Of a DNA stretch of 64,000 nucleotides, positions 52,222 through 60,864 are shown one piece after another. Location: the NCBI RefSeq assembly GCF_003586285.1, contig NZ_QUBR01000002.1, forward strand, positions 1,302,001 through 1,366,000, in the 5' to 3' direction. Both the position numbers and the translations under genes were made by a program. The notes beneath the pieces were generated by a model. That model had not been told where the DNA came from. It searched no databases and saw only the letters and a list, made by a program, of their open reading frames with translations. The stretch's first letter is position 1. Every line of letters starts with the position of its first letter. The stretch comes from Aeromicrobium endophyticum. Lineage in GTDB: Bacteria > Actinomycetota > Actinomycetes > Propionibacteriales > Nocardioidaceae.

Positions 52222-53745
52222 CTGACTACGTTCAAAGATCTGGGCGTCATGCCCGAGATCGCCGATGCGCTCATCGCCGTCGGCATCGAAGAAGCTTTCC
52301 CGATCCAGGAGATGACGCTCGGCGTCGCACTCCAGGGCACCGATCTCATCGGCCAGGCACGCACCGGAACCGGCAAGACGCTGGCCTTCAGCATCCCGGT
52401 CATCCAGCGCATCTCGCTGCCCGCCGACGCCGACTACGACGAGGAGCTCGCCGGCAAGCCGCAGGCCCTCATCGTCGCCCCGACCCGTGAGCTCGCCATC
52501 CAGGTCGCCAGCGACGTCGCCGTGGCCTCGAAGGGACGCGGCACCCGCAACCTGACGATCTACGGCGGCGTGCCCTACGAGTCGCAGCTCGACCAGCTGA
52601 CCGCCGGCGTCGACATCGTCGTCGGCACGCCCGGACGCCTGCTCGACCTGGCCAACCGCGGCGCGCTCGACCTGTCGCACATCCGCACCCTGGTGCTCGA
52701 CGAGGCCGACGAGATGCTCGACCTGGGCTTCCTGCCCGACGTCGAGTCGCTGCTGGCCAAGACGCCCGAGTCGCGCCAGACCATGCTGTTCTCGGCGACC
52801 ATGCCGGGCGCGATCGTCGGCCTGGCGCGCAAGCACATGCGCCACCCCATGAACATCCGTGCCGAGTCCGGCGACGACGACAGCCAGATGGTGCCCGCCA
52901 CGGCGCAGTTCGTCTGGCAGGCGCACGACATGGACAAGCCCGAGATCGTCGGCCGCATCCTGCAGGCCGAGGACGTCGGACGCGTCATCGTCTTCACGCG
53001 CACCAAGCGCACGGCGCAGCGCGTCGCCGACGACCTGATCGACCGCGGCTTCCCGGCCTCGCCCCTGCACGGCGACATGGCGCAGCCGGCGCGTGAGAAG
53101 GCGCTGGCCCGGTTCCGCGAGGGCAAGATCGACATCCTCGTGGCCACCGACGTCGCCGCCCGCGGCATCGACGTCGCCGGCATCACGCACGTCATCAACT
53201 ACAACTGCCCCGAGGACGACAAGACGTACGTGCACCGCATCGGCCGCACGGGTCGCGCTGGTGCCTCGGGCATCGCGGTGACGTTCGTCGACTGGGCCGA
53301 CATCACGCGCTGGAAGCTCATCAACAAGGCCCTCGGCCTGCCGTTCGACGAGCCGCAGGAGACGTACTCGACGTCCGAGCACCTCTTCCACGACCTCGGC
53401 ATCGACCCGAACGTCAAGGGACGCCTCAAGCCGGCGGCCCCGCGCGAGCCCAAGAAGGACGACGACCGCGGCGGACGCAGCGGCGGCGGCCGTGGCGGTC
53501 GCGACGGCGGCGGACGCGACGGTGGTGGGCGCAGCGGCGGCGGGCGCGACGGCAACCGGGGCGAGAGCAAGCGTGGCGGCGGCGATCGCGGCGGACGTCC
53601 CTCGTCGTCCGGCGGAGCCAAGCAGCAGGCCGCACCCGACGCACCGGCTCCCCTGCCGACCGGCGAGGACGCCCCGCGCATCCGCAAGCGCACCCGTACC
53701 CGCACGCGGGCCCGCGGCGACCAGGCGGCGTCCAACCCCGAGTAA
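52222..53745 (+). CDS. DEAD-box RNA helicase, RhlE-like, probable CTG start
   Basis: A helicase of about 507 residues. Q-motif region TFKDLGVMPEIADAL...AFPIQEMTL, Walker A ARTGTGKT, VLDEADEMLDLG, FSATMPG, and motif VI HRIGRTGRAG are present. The last 80 residues are Gly/Arg repeats (RGGRSGGGRGGRDGGG). The first in-frame ATG (52249) would remove the Phe of the Q motif. Upstream there is no in-frame ATG, GTG or TTG before the stop at 52180. CTG at 52222 gives the family-like MTTFKDLG, so it is the probable start. A -10 TAGACT lies at 52175-52180. It unwinds structured RNA. Confidence 0.9.
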   Translation: MTTFKDLGVMPEIADALIAVGIEEAFPIQEMTLGVALQGTDLIGQARTGTGKTLAFSIPVIQRISLPADADYDEELAGKPQALIVAPTRELAIQVASDVAVASKGRGTRNLTIYGGVPYESQLDQLTAGVDIVVGTPGRLLDLANRGALDLSHIRTLVLDEADEMLDLGFLPDVESLLAKTPESRQTMLFSATMPGAIVGLARKHMRHPMNIRAESGDDDSQMVPATAQFVWQAHDMDKPEIVGRILQAEDVGRVIVFTRTKRTAQRVADDLIDRGFPASPLHGDMAQPAREKALARFREGKIDILVATDVAARGIDVAGITHVINYNCPEDDKTYVHRIGRTGRAGASGIAVTFVDWADITRWKLINKALGLPFDEPQETYSTSEHLFHDLGIDPNVKGRLKPAAPREPKKDDDRGGRSGGGRGGRDGGGRDGGGRSGGGRDGNRGESKRGGGDRGGRPSSSGGAKQQAAPDAPAPLPTGEDAPRIRKRTRTRTRARGDQAASNPE

Positions 53746-53760
53746 CCAGGCACCGTCGAG

Positions 53761-53786
53761 AGATCCGTCCCTACCGGGGCGGATCT
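53761..53786. terminator. terminator after the DEAD-box helicase
   Basis: AGATCCGTCCC (53761-53771), loop TACC, GGGGCGGATCT (53776-53786) with one G-T pair, followed by TTCGCGTT. It lies between convergent genes. Confidence 0.75.
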
Positions 53787-53807
53787 TTCGCGTTCCGGGG
53801 TGTCGCG

Positions 53808-54485
53808 TCAGGCGGTGACGACGACGGGGGTGCCGACGGGGGCGAACTCCCACAGCGCGACGGCATCGTTCTTCCACTGCCGCACGCAGCCGGCCGACAG
53901 CGGCGTGCCCAGCTGCGCCTTGGTCTGCTCGAGCCTGCCCGCATTGTCGCGAGGCACCGAGTGGAAGCCGATCGGCTCGCTGTAGCCCGTCGCGAAGCGC
54001 ACGAAGTACTCCATCGTCCCGCTGGCGTCGAAGGCCGTCGCGTCGCGGGTCTTGGACTGGACGCGGTACGAGCCGGGGTCGAGGTTGTCGAACCGGCTGC
54101 CCGACACCAGGTAGGTGCGCTCGACCGTGCCGTCGCCGGCGACGAGCCAGACCCGCTGGTCGCTCTGCGAGAACACGATGCGACGTCCTTCGCCCGATGC
54201 GGCCGGCACGGCCGGGTCGGGCTGGCTGCTGACATCAGCCTGGAGAGCAGGAGCGTCGGGGGTCGCGGCCGGCGCCGGCGGCTCGATCGTCGCCGTCTCG
54301 AGCGCGGACGGCGTCGCGTCGCGCGTCGCGGCCGACTGGTCGGCACTGGCCGAGCCCGTCACCAGCTGGGGCAGGACCGCCGCGGCCGTGCCGCCGACGA
54401 CGACCGTCAGGCCCAGGGCGAGCGCCGCGAAGGCCACGCGGGTGGCCGGGAGGGCCTTCCGCCGGGGCGCACGATGCTTGGACAC
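53808..54485 (-). CDS. L,D-transpeptidase (YkuD) family protein
   Basis: A 225-residue exported protein: basic start (SKHRAPRRK), membrane or signal helix (VAFAALALGLTVVVGGTAAA), a Pro/Ala/Thr linker, and a C-terminal YkuD domain with the motif LGTPLSAGCVRQWKNDAVAL, containing the catalytic Ser-x-Gly-Cys-x-Arg type cysteine. It would form 3-3 cross-links in peptidoglycan. GTG start with a TACGAT box six bases upstream. Confidence 0.87.
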   Translation of the reverse strand: MSKHRAPRRKALPATRVAFAALALGLTVVVGGTAAAVLPQLVTGSASADQSAATRDATPSALETATIEPPAPAATPDAPALQADVSSQPDPAVPAASGEGRRIVFSQSDQRVWLVAGDGTVERTYLVSGSRFDNLDPGSYRVQSKTRDATAFDASGTMEYFVRFATGYSEPIGFHSVPRDNAGRLEQTKAQLGTPLSAGCVRQWKNDAVALWEFAPVGTPVVVTA

Positions 54486-54491
54486 CCGGTC

Positions 54492-54497
54492 ATCGTA
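54492..54497 (-). promoter_or_regulatory. -10 box of leaderless L,D-transpeptidase mRNA
   Basis: Minus strand TACGAT, six bases, GTG at 54485. No ribosome site in between. Confidence 0.55.
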
Positions 54498-54514
54498 GCC
54501 GGACGACGGGGGCG

Positions 54515-55282
54515 TCAGCTCGTGGCGGCAGAGGCCAGCAGACCGGCGGCCACCTCGCGGTAGGCGTCGGCGCCCTTGTGGTTCTTGGCCGTCGACAGCA
54601 CCGACCGTCCGATCGCCGGGGCCTCGGCGAACCGGATGGTCTTGGGGATGGCCGGCAGCACGACCGGCAGGCCGTACGTCTCCTCGATGGCCTGCAGGAC
54701 GTTGCGGGCGTGCGTGGTGCGGCCGTCGTACATCGTCGGCAGGACGCCCAGGATCTCGAGCCGCGGGTTGATGAACTGCCGGACGTCGTGGATCGTGTCG
54801 AGCAGCTGGCCGACCCCGCGGTGCGACAGCGTCTCGGCCTGCAGGGGGATCAGCACCTGCTGCGCCGCCGACAGGGCACCGACGGTCAGCACGCCGAGGG
54901 TGGGCGGGCAGTCGATCAGGATCCAGTCGTAGTCGTCGGCGACCTTGTCGAGCGCCACCCTGAGCCGCTGCTCGCGGCCCGTGCGCGAGACGAGCCCCTC
55001 CTCGGCCTGCGTCAGCGTGATGTTGGCCGGCAGCAGGTGCATGCCGTCGTCGGTGACGACGATCGCGTCGTCGGCCTGCTTGGTGCCGAGCAGCACCTGG
55101 GCGATGGTCGTCTCGAGGTCTTCTGGGTCGATGCCGAGCGAGAACGTCAGGCTGCCTTGAGGGTCGATGTCGACCAGCAGCACACGTTGGCCGAGCTCGG
55201 CGAGGGCTGCCCCGAGGGACACCACCGTGGTGGTCTTGGCGACCCCGCCCTTCTGGTTGGCCACAGCGATCGTCGTCGTCAC
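54515..55282 (-). CDS. ParA/Soj-family ATPase
   Basis: A 255-residue deviant Walker ATPase: P-loop NQKGGVAKTTT (residues 9-19), LLVDIDPQGSL, DWILIDCPPTLG and a C-terminal AYREVAAGLL. No ParB gene or parS-like site is adjacent, and the position matches orphan Rv3213c, so it is not the chromosomal partition ParA. It may position another cargo. GTG start; CACAAT six bases upstream could be a leaderless -10. Confidence 0.88.
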   Translation of the reverse strand: MTTTIAVANQKGGVAKTTTVVSLGAALAELGQRVLLVDIDPQGSLTFSLGIDPEDLETTIAQVLLGTKQADDAIVVTDDGMHLLPANITLTQAEEGLVSRTGREQRLRVALDKVADDYDWILIDCPPTLGVLTVGALSAAQQVLIPLQAETLSHRGVGQLLDTIHDVRQFINPRLEILGVLPTMYDGRTTHARNVLQAIEETYGLPVVLPAIPKTIRFAEAPAIGRSVLSTAKNHKGADAYREVAAGLLASAATS

Positions 55283-55350
55283 CCGGCCATTGTGTCACCG
55301 ATGTCGACGGCCGGGGGGCCGCTGCGGCGGCCGTTTGGCATGCTTGCTCC

Positions 55351-56109
55351 ATGACACATCGAGCACTGGTCACCGGAGCGACATCGGGCATCGGCCTCGC
55401 CTTCGCCCAGGAGCTCGGAAAGCGCGGCTACGACCTGGTGATCGTGGCCCGCACCACCGACCGGCTGGAGTCCGTCGCGGCCGACATCCGCGACCGCAGC
55501 GGCGTCGAGGTCGACGTCGTCACCGCCGACCTGTCGACCGACCAGGGCATGCAGGTGGCGTCGAACGCCCTGACCGACACGACCCGCCCGGTCGACCTGC
55601 TGGTCAACAACGCAGGCGCCTCGCTGGCCGGCTGGTTCGGCACGACCGACATCGCCGACGAGGACCGTCAGCTCGACCTGCTGGTGCGCGCACCGATGCA
55701 CCTGATGGACGCAGCGATCAAGACGATGGCCGGGCGCGGCGGCGGTCAGATCATCAACGTCGCGAGCGTCGCGGCCTTCACCCCCCGCGGGGTCTACTCG
55801 GCCCACAAGGCGTGGCTCGTCAACCTCTCGCGCTGGGCCGACGTGCACTACGACGACGTCAACATCTCGGTGCAGGCCCTGTGCCCCGGATTCGTCCGCA
55901 CCGAGTTCCACCAGCGGGGCGAGATGGACGTGTCCGGCGTGCCGCGCTGGATGTGGCTCAAGGCCGACAAGGTCGTCACCGCGTCGCTGGCCGACCTGGC
56001 CCGCGACAAGGCCGTCTCGGTGCCGTCCGCGCGCTACAAGGTGCTCGCGGCCCTGGCACGCCACCTGCCGGCCCCCTTCGTCACCCGGATGGCCAAGCGT
56101 GGCCGCTGA
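55351..56109 (+). CDS. SDR family oxidoreductase
   Basis: A 252-residue classical short-chain dehydrogenase: cofactor motif TGATSGIGLAFAQELG (residues 8-23), NNAG, catalytic YSAHK and PGFVRTEF. Length and the C-terminal region resemble the YqjQ/DltE branch. The ATG is preceded by CATGCT at a leaderless spacing of six. It begins a plus-strand run with a hydrolase and a molybdenum-cofactor oxidoreductase; the substrate is unknown. Confidence 0.85.
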   Translation: MTHRALVTGATSGIGLAFAQELGKRGYDLVIVARTTDRLESVAADIRDRSGVEVDVVTADLSTDQGMQVASNALTDTTRPVDLLVNNAGASLAGWFGTTDIADEDRQLDLLVRAPMHLMDAAIKTMAGRGGGQIINVASVAAFTPRGVYSAHKAWLVNLSRWADVHYDDVNISVQALCPGFVRTEFHQRGEMDVSGVPRWMWLKADKVVTASLADLARDKAVSVPSARYKVLAALARHLPAPFVTRMAKRGR

Positions 56110-56127
56110 GGTCCGGGAGTCCGCGGC

Positions 56128-56964
56128 ATGAGCGTCCCGAAGTTCCTCGACCTGCCGCCCGGCGTGGTCTCCTCGTTCGAGGACGGCCTGCACGGCCGGC
56201 TCGCGATGCTGTCGGCCGATGCGGTCGGCACCGCGAAGGGGCAGGTGCTGCTGCTGCCGGGCTGGACCGGCAGCAAGGAGGACTTCCTCCCGTTGCTCCC
56301 GCTGCTGGCGGCGTCCGGCTACGACGCGCGGGCCTACGACCACGCAGGCCAGTACGAGAGCGACGGCGGCGGCGACTACTCGCTCGAGGGCTTCGCCCGC
56401 GACGCCCTGCACCTGGCAGAACAGACCGGTGCCCGCACCCACCTCATGGGTCACTCCTTCGGCGGGCTCGTCGCACAGCACGCCACCGTCCTGGCCCCCG
56501 GCCAGGTGCGCACCCTCAGCCTGCTGTGCACCGGACCGGGGGCCCTCGGCGACTCCGACGTCCGTCCGCTCAAGAAGCTCGTCACGGCGATCGGCAAGGT
56601 GCCGCTGCTGCAGCTGCACGAGATCCGCGAGCAGGGCGTCAAGCGTCCGGCCCAGATCACCGGATTCCTCGCCCGGCGCTTCACGTCCAACGACCCGAGG
56701 TCGCTCAAGGCGATGACGCAGCACCTGATCGACGCCCCCGACATCGTCGACGACGTGCTGGCCACGCACGTGCCCACCTGGGTCGGCCGGGGCGCTGACG
56801 ACGACGCCTGGCCCCACGACGTGCAGGCGCGCATGGCCGAGCGGCTCGGCACGCAGGTGCACGTCGTCGCCGACTCCGCGCACTCCCCCGCCGTCGAGAA
56901 CCCCGCAGGCCTGATGGACGCCTGGGTCCCCTTCCTGCAAGACCACCACGAGGAGCTGCGCTGA
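56128..56964 (+). CDS. alpha/beta hydrolase
   Basis: A 278-residue alpha/beta-fold hydrolase with the oxyanion region LLLPGWTGSKEDFLP, nucleophile serine in MGHSFGGLVAQ, an acid near GRGADDDAWPHD, and the catalytic His in ADSAHSPAVENP. The family covers esterases and lyases. It follows the SDR by 18 bases and overlaps the next gene by one base (TGATG). Confidence 0.85.
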   Translation: MSVPKFLDLPPGVVSSFEDGLHGRLAMLSADAVGTAKGQVLLLPGWTGSKEDFLPLLPLLAASGYDARAYDHAGQYESDGGGDYSLEGFARDALHLAEQTGARTHLMGHSFGGLVAQHATVLAPGQVRTLSLLCTGPGALGDSDVRPLKKLVTAIGKVPLLQLHEIREQGVKRPAQITGFLARRFTSNDPRSLKAMTQHLIDAPDIVDDVLATHVPTWVGRGADDDAWPHDVQARMAERLGTQVHVVADSAHSPAVENPAGLMDAWVPFLQDHHEELR

Positions 56965-57575
56965 TGGCCGTCACCCGAGGATTCACCGGACGCCCGCGAC
57001 GCGGCGGCGACGACCGCCTGCCGCCCGGCCAGTACGACACGGGTGCCGGCTGGCCCACGCTCACCGCCGAGCTGACCCCGCAGGTCGACGTCGACACGTG
57101 GACGATGACGGTCGACGGGCTCGTCGACACCCCCACCACGTGGGACTGGCGCGGCATCCACGCCCTGCCCGGCTCGTCGTACTTCGGCGACATCCACTGC
57201 GTCACGACGTGGACCAAGTTCGACACGACGTTCACGGGGGTCAGCGTCGACACGCTGCTCGAGACCACCGGTGTGCGTCCCGAGGCGACGCACGTGTTCG
57301 CGACGGCGACCACGGGCTACACGACCAACCTGCCGCTGGCCGACATCACGGGCGGCAAGGCGTGGCTCGTGTGGGAGTTCGACGGCAAGCCGCTGACGCC
57401 CGAGCACGGCGGACCGGTGCGCCTGCTCGTGCCGCACCTGTACTTCTGGAAGTCCGCCAAGTGGATCACCCGCATCGAGCTGCGCGACCACGACGAGCAG
57501 GGCTTCTGGGAGCGCAACGGCTACCACGACCGCGGCGACCCGTGGCTGGAGCAGCGCTACCAGGGCGACGCATGA
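56964..57575 (+). CDS. sulfite oxidase-like molybdenum-cofactor protein
   Basis: A 203-residue protein of the sulfite oxidase/MsrP molybdopterin domain only. The Mo-ligating cysteine is in SSYFGDIHCVTTWTKFD, followed by FATATTGYTTNLPLADI and APHLYFWK-like VPHLYFWKSAKWITRIEL. No Tat signal is present, so it should be cytoplasmic, unlike MsrP. It overlaps a flavin reductase gene (ATGA), which probably supplies its electrons. Confidence 0.88.
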   Translation: MAVTRGFTGRPRRGGDDRLPPGQYDTGAGWPTLTAELTPQVDVDTWTMTVDGLVDTPTTWDWRGIHALPGSSYFGDIHCVTTWTKFDTTFTGVSVDTLLETTGVRPEATHVFATATTGYTTNLPLADITGGKAWLVWEFDGKPLTPEHGGPVRLLVPHLYFWKSAKWITRIELRDHDEQGFWERNGYHDRGDPWLEQRYQGDA

Positions 57576-58309
57576 CGTCCTCCCCCGACGAGGTCCTGCC
57601 CGAGCCCGTCGCGAGCTCGTGGACGACCGCGACGGTGCGCGAGGTCGAGCACCTCGGCGACTCGTTCGTGAAGCTGCGCATGGAGGTCGCCGACCGGCAC
57701 GACCACGTGCCGGGCCAGCACTACGTCGTGCGGCTTCGCGCGCCCGACGGCTACACGGCCCAGCGGTCGTACTCGATCGCGTCCGACCCGGCCGACCCGT
57801 TGGTCGAGATCATGATCGAGTGCCTGCCGCGCGGCGAGGTCTCGGGCTTCCTGCACGACGTCGTCGAGGTCGGTGACGAGCTCGAGGTGCGCGGTCCGAT
57901 CGGGCGCTGGTTCGTCTGGGGCGGCACCACGCCGTCGTTGTGCGTCGCCGGCGGATCGGGGGTCGTCCCGTTCGTGTCGATGCTGCGGTACGCGCGGCGC
58001 ACCGGCACCGAGCCGCTGCTGCGCATCGCGGCGTCGGCCCAGACCCGCGACCGGCTGCCGTACGCCGACGAGCTCGAGGCGTACGGCGCGTTCATCGCGC
58101 TGACCCGCGAGAACCAGCCGCAGGCCGACGGCTCCGAGCGCGTCGCCGCGCACATCTACCCCGACGAGCTGGTGCCGCTGTCGGAGGGCATCGAGCGCGC
58201 GTACGTGTGCGGGTCGGTCGGCTTCGTGAGCTTCGTCGGACGCATCCTGGGCGAGGCGGGCGTGCGCAGCGACGCCGTCCGCGTCGAGCAGTTCGGCCCG
58301 ACGGGCTGA
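57572..58309 (+). CDS. ferredoxin-NADP reductase-like flavoprotein
   Basis: A 245-residue FNR-family protein. FAD motif QRSYSIAS (near residue 70), NAD(P)-binding VAGGSGVVPFVSMLRY and a C-terminal AYVCGSVGFV. No iron-sulfur cysteine cluster is present. The four-base overlap with the molybdenum-cofactor gene argues for a two-component enzyme, NAD(P)H to FAD to Mo centre, acting on a sulfoxide, N-oxide or sulfite-like substrate. Confidence 0.88.
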   Translation: MTSSPDEVLPEPVASSWTTATVREVEHLGDSFVKLRMEVADRHDHVPGQHYVVRLRAPDGYTAQRSYSIASDPADPLVEIMIECLPRGEVSGFLHDVVEVGDELEVRGPIGRWFVWGGTTPSLCVAGGSGVVPFVSMLRYARRTGTEPLLRIAASAQTRDRLPYADELEAYGAFIALTRENQPQADGSERVAAHIYPDELVPLSEGIERAYVCGSVGFVSFVGRILGEAGVRSDAVRVEQFGPTG

Positions 58310-58334
58310 CCCGCCCCCCGAGTTTCGGCGGGTA

Positions 58335-58375
58335 GAGCCCGCCACACCGCACGACCCGCGACATCTGGCGGGCTC
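58335..58375. repeat. intergenic palindrome D
   Basis: GAGCCCGCCA (58335-58344) and TGGCGGGCTC (58366-58375), loop of 21. Each half can also fold alone (GGCGGG/CCCGCC on the left, TGGCGG/CCGCCA on the right). Located between convergent genes. Confidence 0.65.
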
Positions 58376-58411
58376 CAACCGCCAGAGCGTGGGGGCGGTG
58401 GGGCGGGGTGC

Positions 58412-59239
58412 TCAGCGGTTCAGCAGCCGTTCGAACTCGGCCGGGGCCGTGGTGTGGGCGCCGAGGTGGAACTCGGGGCCCTTGCCGGCGCCGTGGTAGT
58501 CGCTCGAGCCCGTCACGACGAGATCGAGGTCGCGCGCCAGCGCCCGCAGCTCGGCGCGCGTCTCGTCCGAGTGGTTGAGGTGGTCGACCTCGATGCCGCC
58601 GAGCCCCTTCTCGGCGAGACCCGCGATCACCTCGGGGGTCAGCACGCGGCGGGCCTTGCGCGCCCAGGGATGTGCGACGACCGAGACGCCACCGGCCTGC
58701 GCCACGAGGTCGATCGCGTCGGTCAGCGGCGTGCCGTAGCGCGCGACGTAGACCGGCCCGTCGTCGTACAGCCAGTGCCGGAACGCCTCGTCCCGGTCGC
58801 GCACGTAGCCCGCCGCGACCATGGCGTCGGCCACGTGGGGACGCCCTGACGCGGCGGCGGCACCGGACTGCGCCACGACGTCGGCGACCGTGAGCGGCAT
58901 GTCGTGCGACGCCAGCTGCTCGAGCAGCGCGGGCAGACGGTCGTCGCGCCCACCCAGGACGCGTCCCAGCTCGGCCAGCAGCGCCGGGTCGTCGGGGTCG
59001 AAGCCGTAGCCCAGCAGGTGGATGCTGACGCCGTCGAGCATCGTCGAGATCTCGATGCCGCCGATCACCTCGATGCCGGCCCGCTCGCCGGCCTCCCGCG
59101 CCTCGTCCCAGCCCGCCGTCGAGTCGTGATCGGTCAGGGCGACGACGTCGAGGCCCTGGGCCGCAGCCTTCTCGACCAGCTCGGCGGGTGAGTCGGTGCC
59201 GTCCGAGCGGTTCGAGTGGGTGTGGAGGTCGATGCGCAC
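58412..59239 (-). CDS. PHP-domain phosphoesterase
   Basis: A 275-residue PHP-fold metal-dependent phosphoesterase. The N-terminal metal site is DLHTHSNRSDGTDSP, then ALTDHDST, GGIEISTML and a later VVAHPWARKA, with TGSSDYHG near the end. Relatives hydrolyse 3',5'-nucleoside bisphosphates or 5'-ended RNA. GTG start with the -10 TAGCCT six bases upstream, which overlaps the stop codon of the preceding gene. Confidence 0.88.
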   Translation of the reverse strand: MRIDLHTHSNRSDGTDSPAELVEKAAAQGLDVVALTDHDSTAGWDEAREAGERAGIEVIGGIEISTMLDGVSIHLLGYGFDPDDPALLAELGRVLGGRDDRLPALLEQLASHDMPLTVADVVAQSGAAAASGRPHVADAMVAAGYVRDRDEAFRHWLYDDGPVYVARYGTPLTDAIDLVAQAGGVSVVAHPWARKARRVLTPEVIAGLAEKGLGGIEVDHLNHSDETRAELRALARDLDLVVTGSSDYHGAGKGPEFHLGAHTTAPAEFERLLNR

Positions 59240-59245
59240 GGGGTC

Positions 59246-59251
59246 AGGCTA
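59246..59251 (-). promoter_or_regulatory. -10 box of leaderless PHP gene mRNA
   Basis: Minus strand TAGCCT, six bases, GTG at 59239. The first three bases are the stop codon of the upstream phosphatase. Confidence 0.5.
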
Positions 59252-59833
59252 TCGAGGCGCCACGTTCCAGCGGCGGACGACCGGGGTGCCGCGGTCGTCG
59301 CCGAGCACCGAGACCGTCGCCGTGTCGAGGTCGAAGATACGTCCCTCCGACACCTCGAGCCCCAGCCAGCGGGCGGCCAGCACTCGCAGCGAGTGACCGT
59401 GCGCGAAGACCAGCGTGCGTCCGTCGACGGCACGCGCGCGGGCGACGACGCGGTCGAGCCGCTCTCCCACCTGCGCGGCGGTCTCGCCGCCGGGCGTCGA
59501 GCCCGTCCAGATCGACCAGCCGGGATCGGACTCGTGGATCTGCGGCGTCGTGAGGCCCTCGTAGTCGCCGTAGGCCCACTCGGCCAGGTCGGCGTCGGGC
59601 TCGGCGTGCGCGAAGCCGGCGAGCTCGGCGGTCCGCCTGGCCCGTCGGCGCGGGCTCGTCAGCACCTGGGCGAACGAGCACTCGGCCAAGGGGTGCGTCA
59701 GCCGCGTCGCGACGGACTCGCCGTCGGGCGTCAGCCCGAGGTCGGTGACGGACGTGTGCTGGCCCGAACGGCTCCACTCCGTCTCACCGTGACGCACCAG
59801 CCACAGCTCGGTGGGCGTCGCATCGCCGCTCAT
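59249..59833 (-). CDS. histidine phosphatase family protein
   Basis: A 194-residue phosphoglycerate mutase-like enzyme: LWLVRHGETEWSRSGQHT (phospho-His), LAEWAYGDYEGLTTPQI (catalytic Glu) and VFAHGHSLRVLAARWLG (second His). Its ATG overlaps the MaoC gene by four bases. The substrate is unknown; sugar phosphate phosphatases of this length are common. Confidence 0.9.
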   Translation of the reverse strand: MSGDATPTELWLVRHGETEWSRSGQHTSVTDLGLTPDGESVATRLTHPLAECSFAQVLTSPRRRARRTAELAGFAHAEPDADLAEWAYGDYEGLTTPQIHESDPGWSIWTGSTPGGETAAQVGERLDRVVARARAVDGRTLVFAHGHSLRVLAARWLGLEVSEGRIFDLDTATVSVLGDDRGTPVVRRWNVAPR

Positions 59834-60864
59834 CGGGGGACGAGCGCCCAGTAGTCGAGGTCGAGCAGCACGCCGTCCCGGTACTTCCCGTCGTCGCCGC
59901 GCAGAGTGGTCGTCTCGTCGCGCCCCTTGGTGGCCACGAGGCGCAGCCGCAGGGCGCCCACGCCGGGCGCCGGTGTCTCGGCCTTGTCGAGCACCTCGGA
60001 CCACGCGTAGACCGTGTCGCCGGCGAAGGCCGGGGCGACGTGGGCGCCGGCGTTGATCGCAGCGATCAGCTGGGCGTTGGCCAAGCCGTTGAACGACAGC
60101 GCACGAGCCATCGAGATGATGTGCCCGCCGTACACCAGGCGACTGCCGTCGGGACGCGCATCGGTGCTGAAGTGGACCTTGGCGGTGTTCTGCCACAGCC
60201 GCGTCGCGAGCATGTGCTCGGGATCGGTGAGCGTGACGCCGTCGACGTGGTCGATCGTCTCGCCGATCTCGTAGTCGTCGAAGCGGTGCGGCTCGCCCGC
60301 CGCCCCGACGTCGTAGCCGGTGAAGTCGAGGCCCTCGGGCAGCACCAGCTCGTCGGCGGCGACGGCGGAGGCCAGGTCGGGGACGACCGTCTCGGGCGCG
60401 GGCGCGGCGGCGTCGCGCTTGTGCACCATGACCCAGCGAGCCCAGTCGATCACGACCTCGCCGCGCTGGTTGGTGGCCGTCGAGCGGACGTACACGACAC
60501 CGGTCCTGCCGTTGGAGTTCTGCTTGAGTCCGATGACCTCCGACGACGTGCGCAGGGTGTCGCCCGGCACGACCGGACGATGGAAGCGGCACTCGGCGTA
60601 GCCGAGGTTGGCCACCGCGTTGAGCGAGACGTCGGGGACGGTCTTGCCGAACGCGATGTGGAAGGCGACGAGCTCCTCGACCGGAGCGGGCGACAGGCCC
60701 ACCGAGGCGGCGAACTCGGCCGACGACGGCACCGCGAACCGCGTCGGGTACAGCGCCTGGTAGAGCGCCCGGTCGCCCTCGGTGACGGTGCGCGGCGTCG
60801 CGTGCTCGAGCACCTGGCCGATCGAGAAGTCCTCGAAGAAGTTGCCGGGATCGGTCTTGGTCAT
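59830..60864 (-). CDS. MaoC-family hydratase, mesaconyl-CoA hydratase-like
   Basis: A 344-residue double hot-dog protein of the MaoC family. The length and the N-terminal GNFFEDFSIGQVLEHATPRT with LGYAECRFHRPVVPGDTL resemble mesaconyl-CoA (beta-methylmalyl-CoA) hydratases. It overlaps the upstream stress-protein gene by four bases and the phosphatase downstream by four. An acyl-CoA dehydrogenase lies upstream. Together with the CitE-like lyases at 36-38 kb, a methylmalyl- or citramalyl-CoA route is a fair inference. Confidence 0.83.
   Translation of the reverse strand: MTKTDPGNFFEDFSIGQVLEHATPRTVTEGDRALYQALYPTRFAVPSSAEFAASVGLSPAPVEELVAFHIAFGKTVPDVSLNAVANLGYAECRFHRPVVPGDTLRTSSEVIGLKQNSNGRTGVVYVRSTATNQRGEVVIDWARWVMVHKRDAAAPAPETVVPDLASAVAADELVLPEGLDFTGYDVGAAGEPHRFDDYEIGETIDHVDGVTLTDPEHMLATRLWQNTAKVHFSTDARPDGSRLVYGGHIISMARALSFNGLANAQLIAAINAGAHVAPAFAGDTVYAWSEVLDKAETPAPGVGALRLRLVATKGRDETTTLRGDDGKYRDGVLLDLDYWALVPR

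Noticed and set aside
53460..53640. DNA-level tandem repeat
   Set aside because: The repetition comes from Gly/Arg codons of the helicase tail and is coding, not a separate element.
54515..55282. chromosome partition ParA and a nearby origin
   Set aside because: No ParB, parS-like palindromes, gidA, rnpA or dnaA nearby, and the gene order matches an orphan ParA locus.
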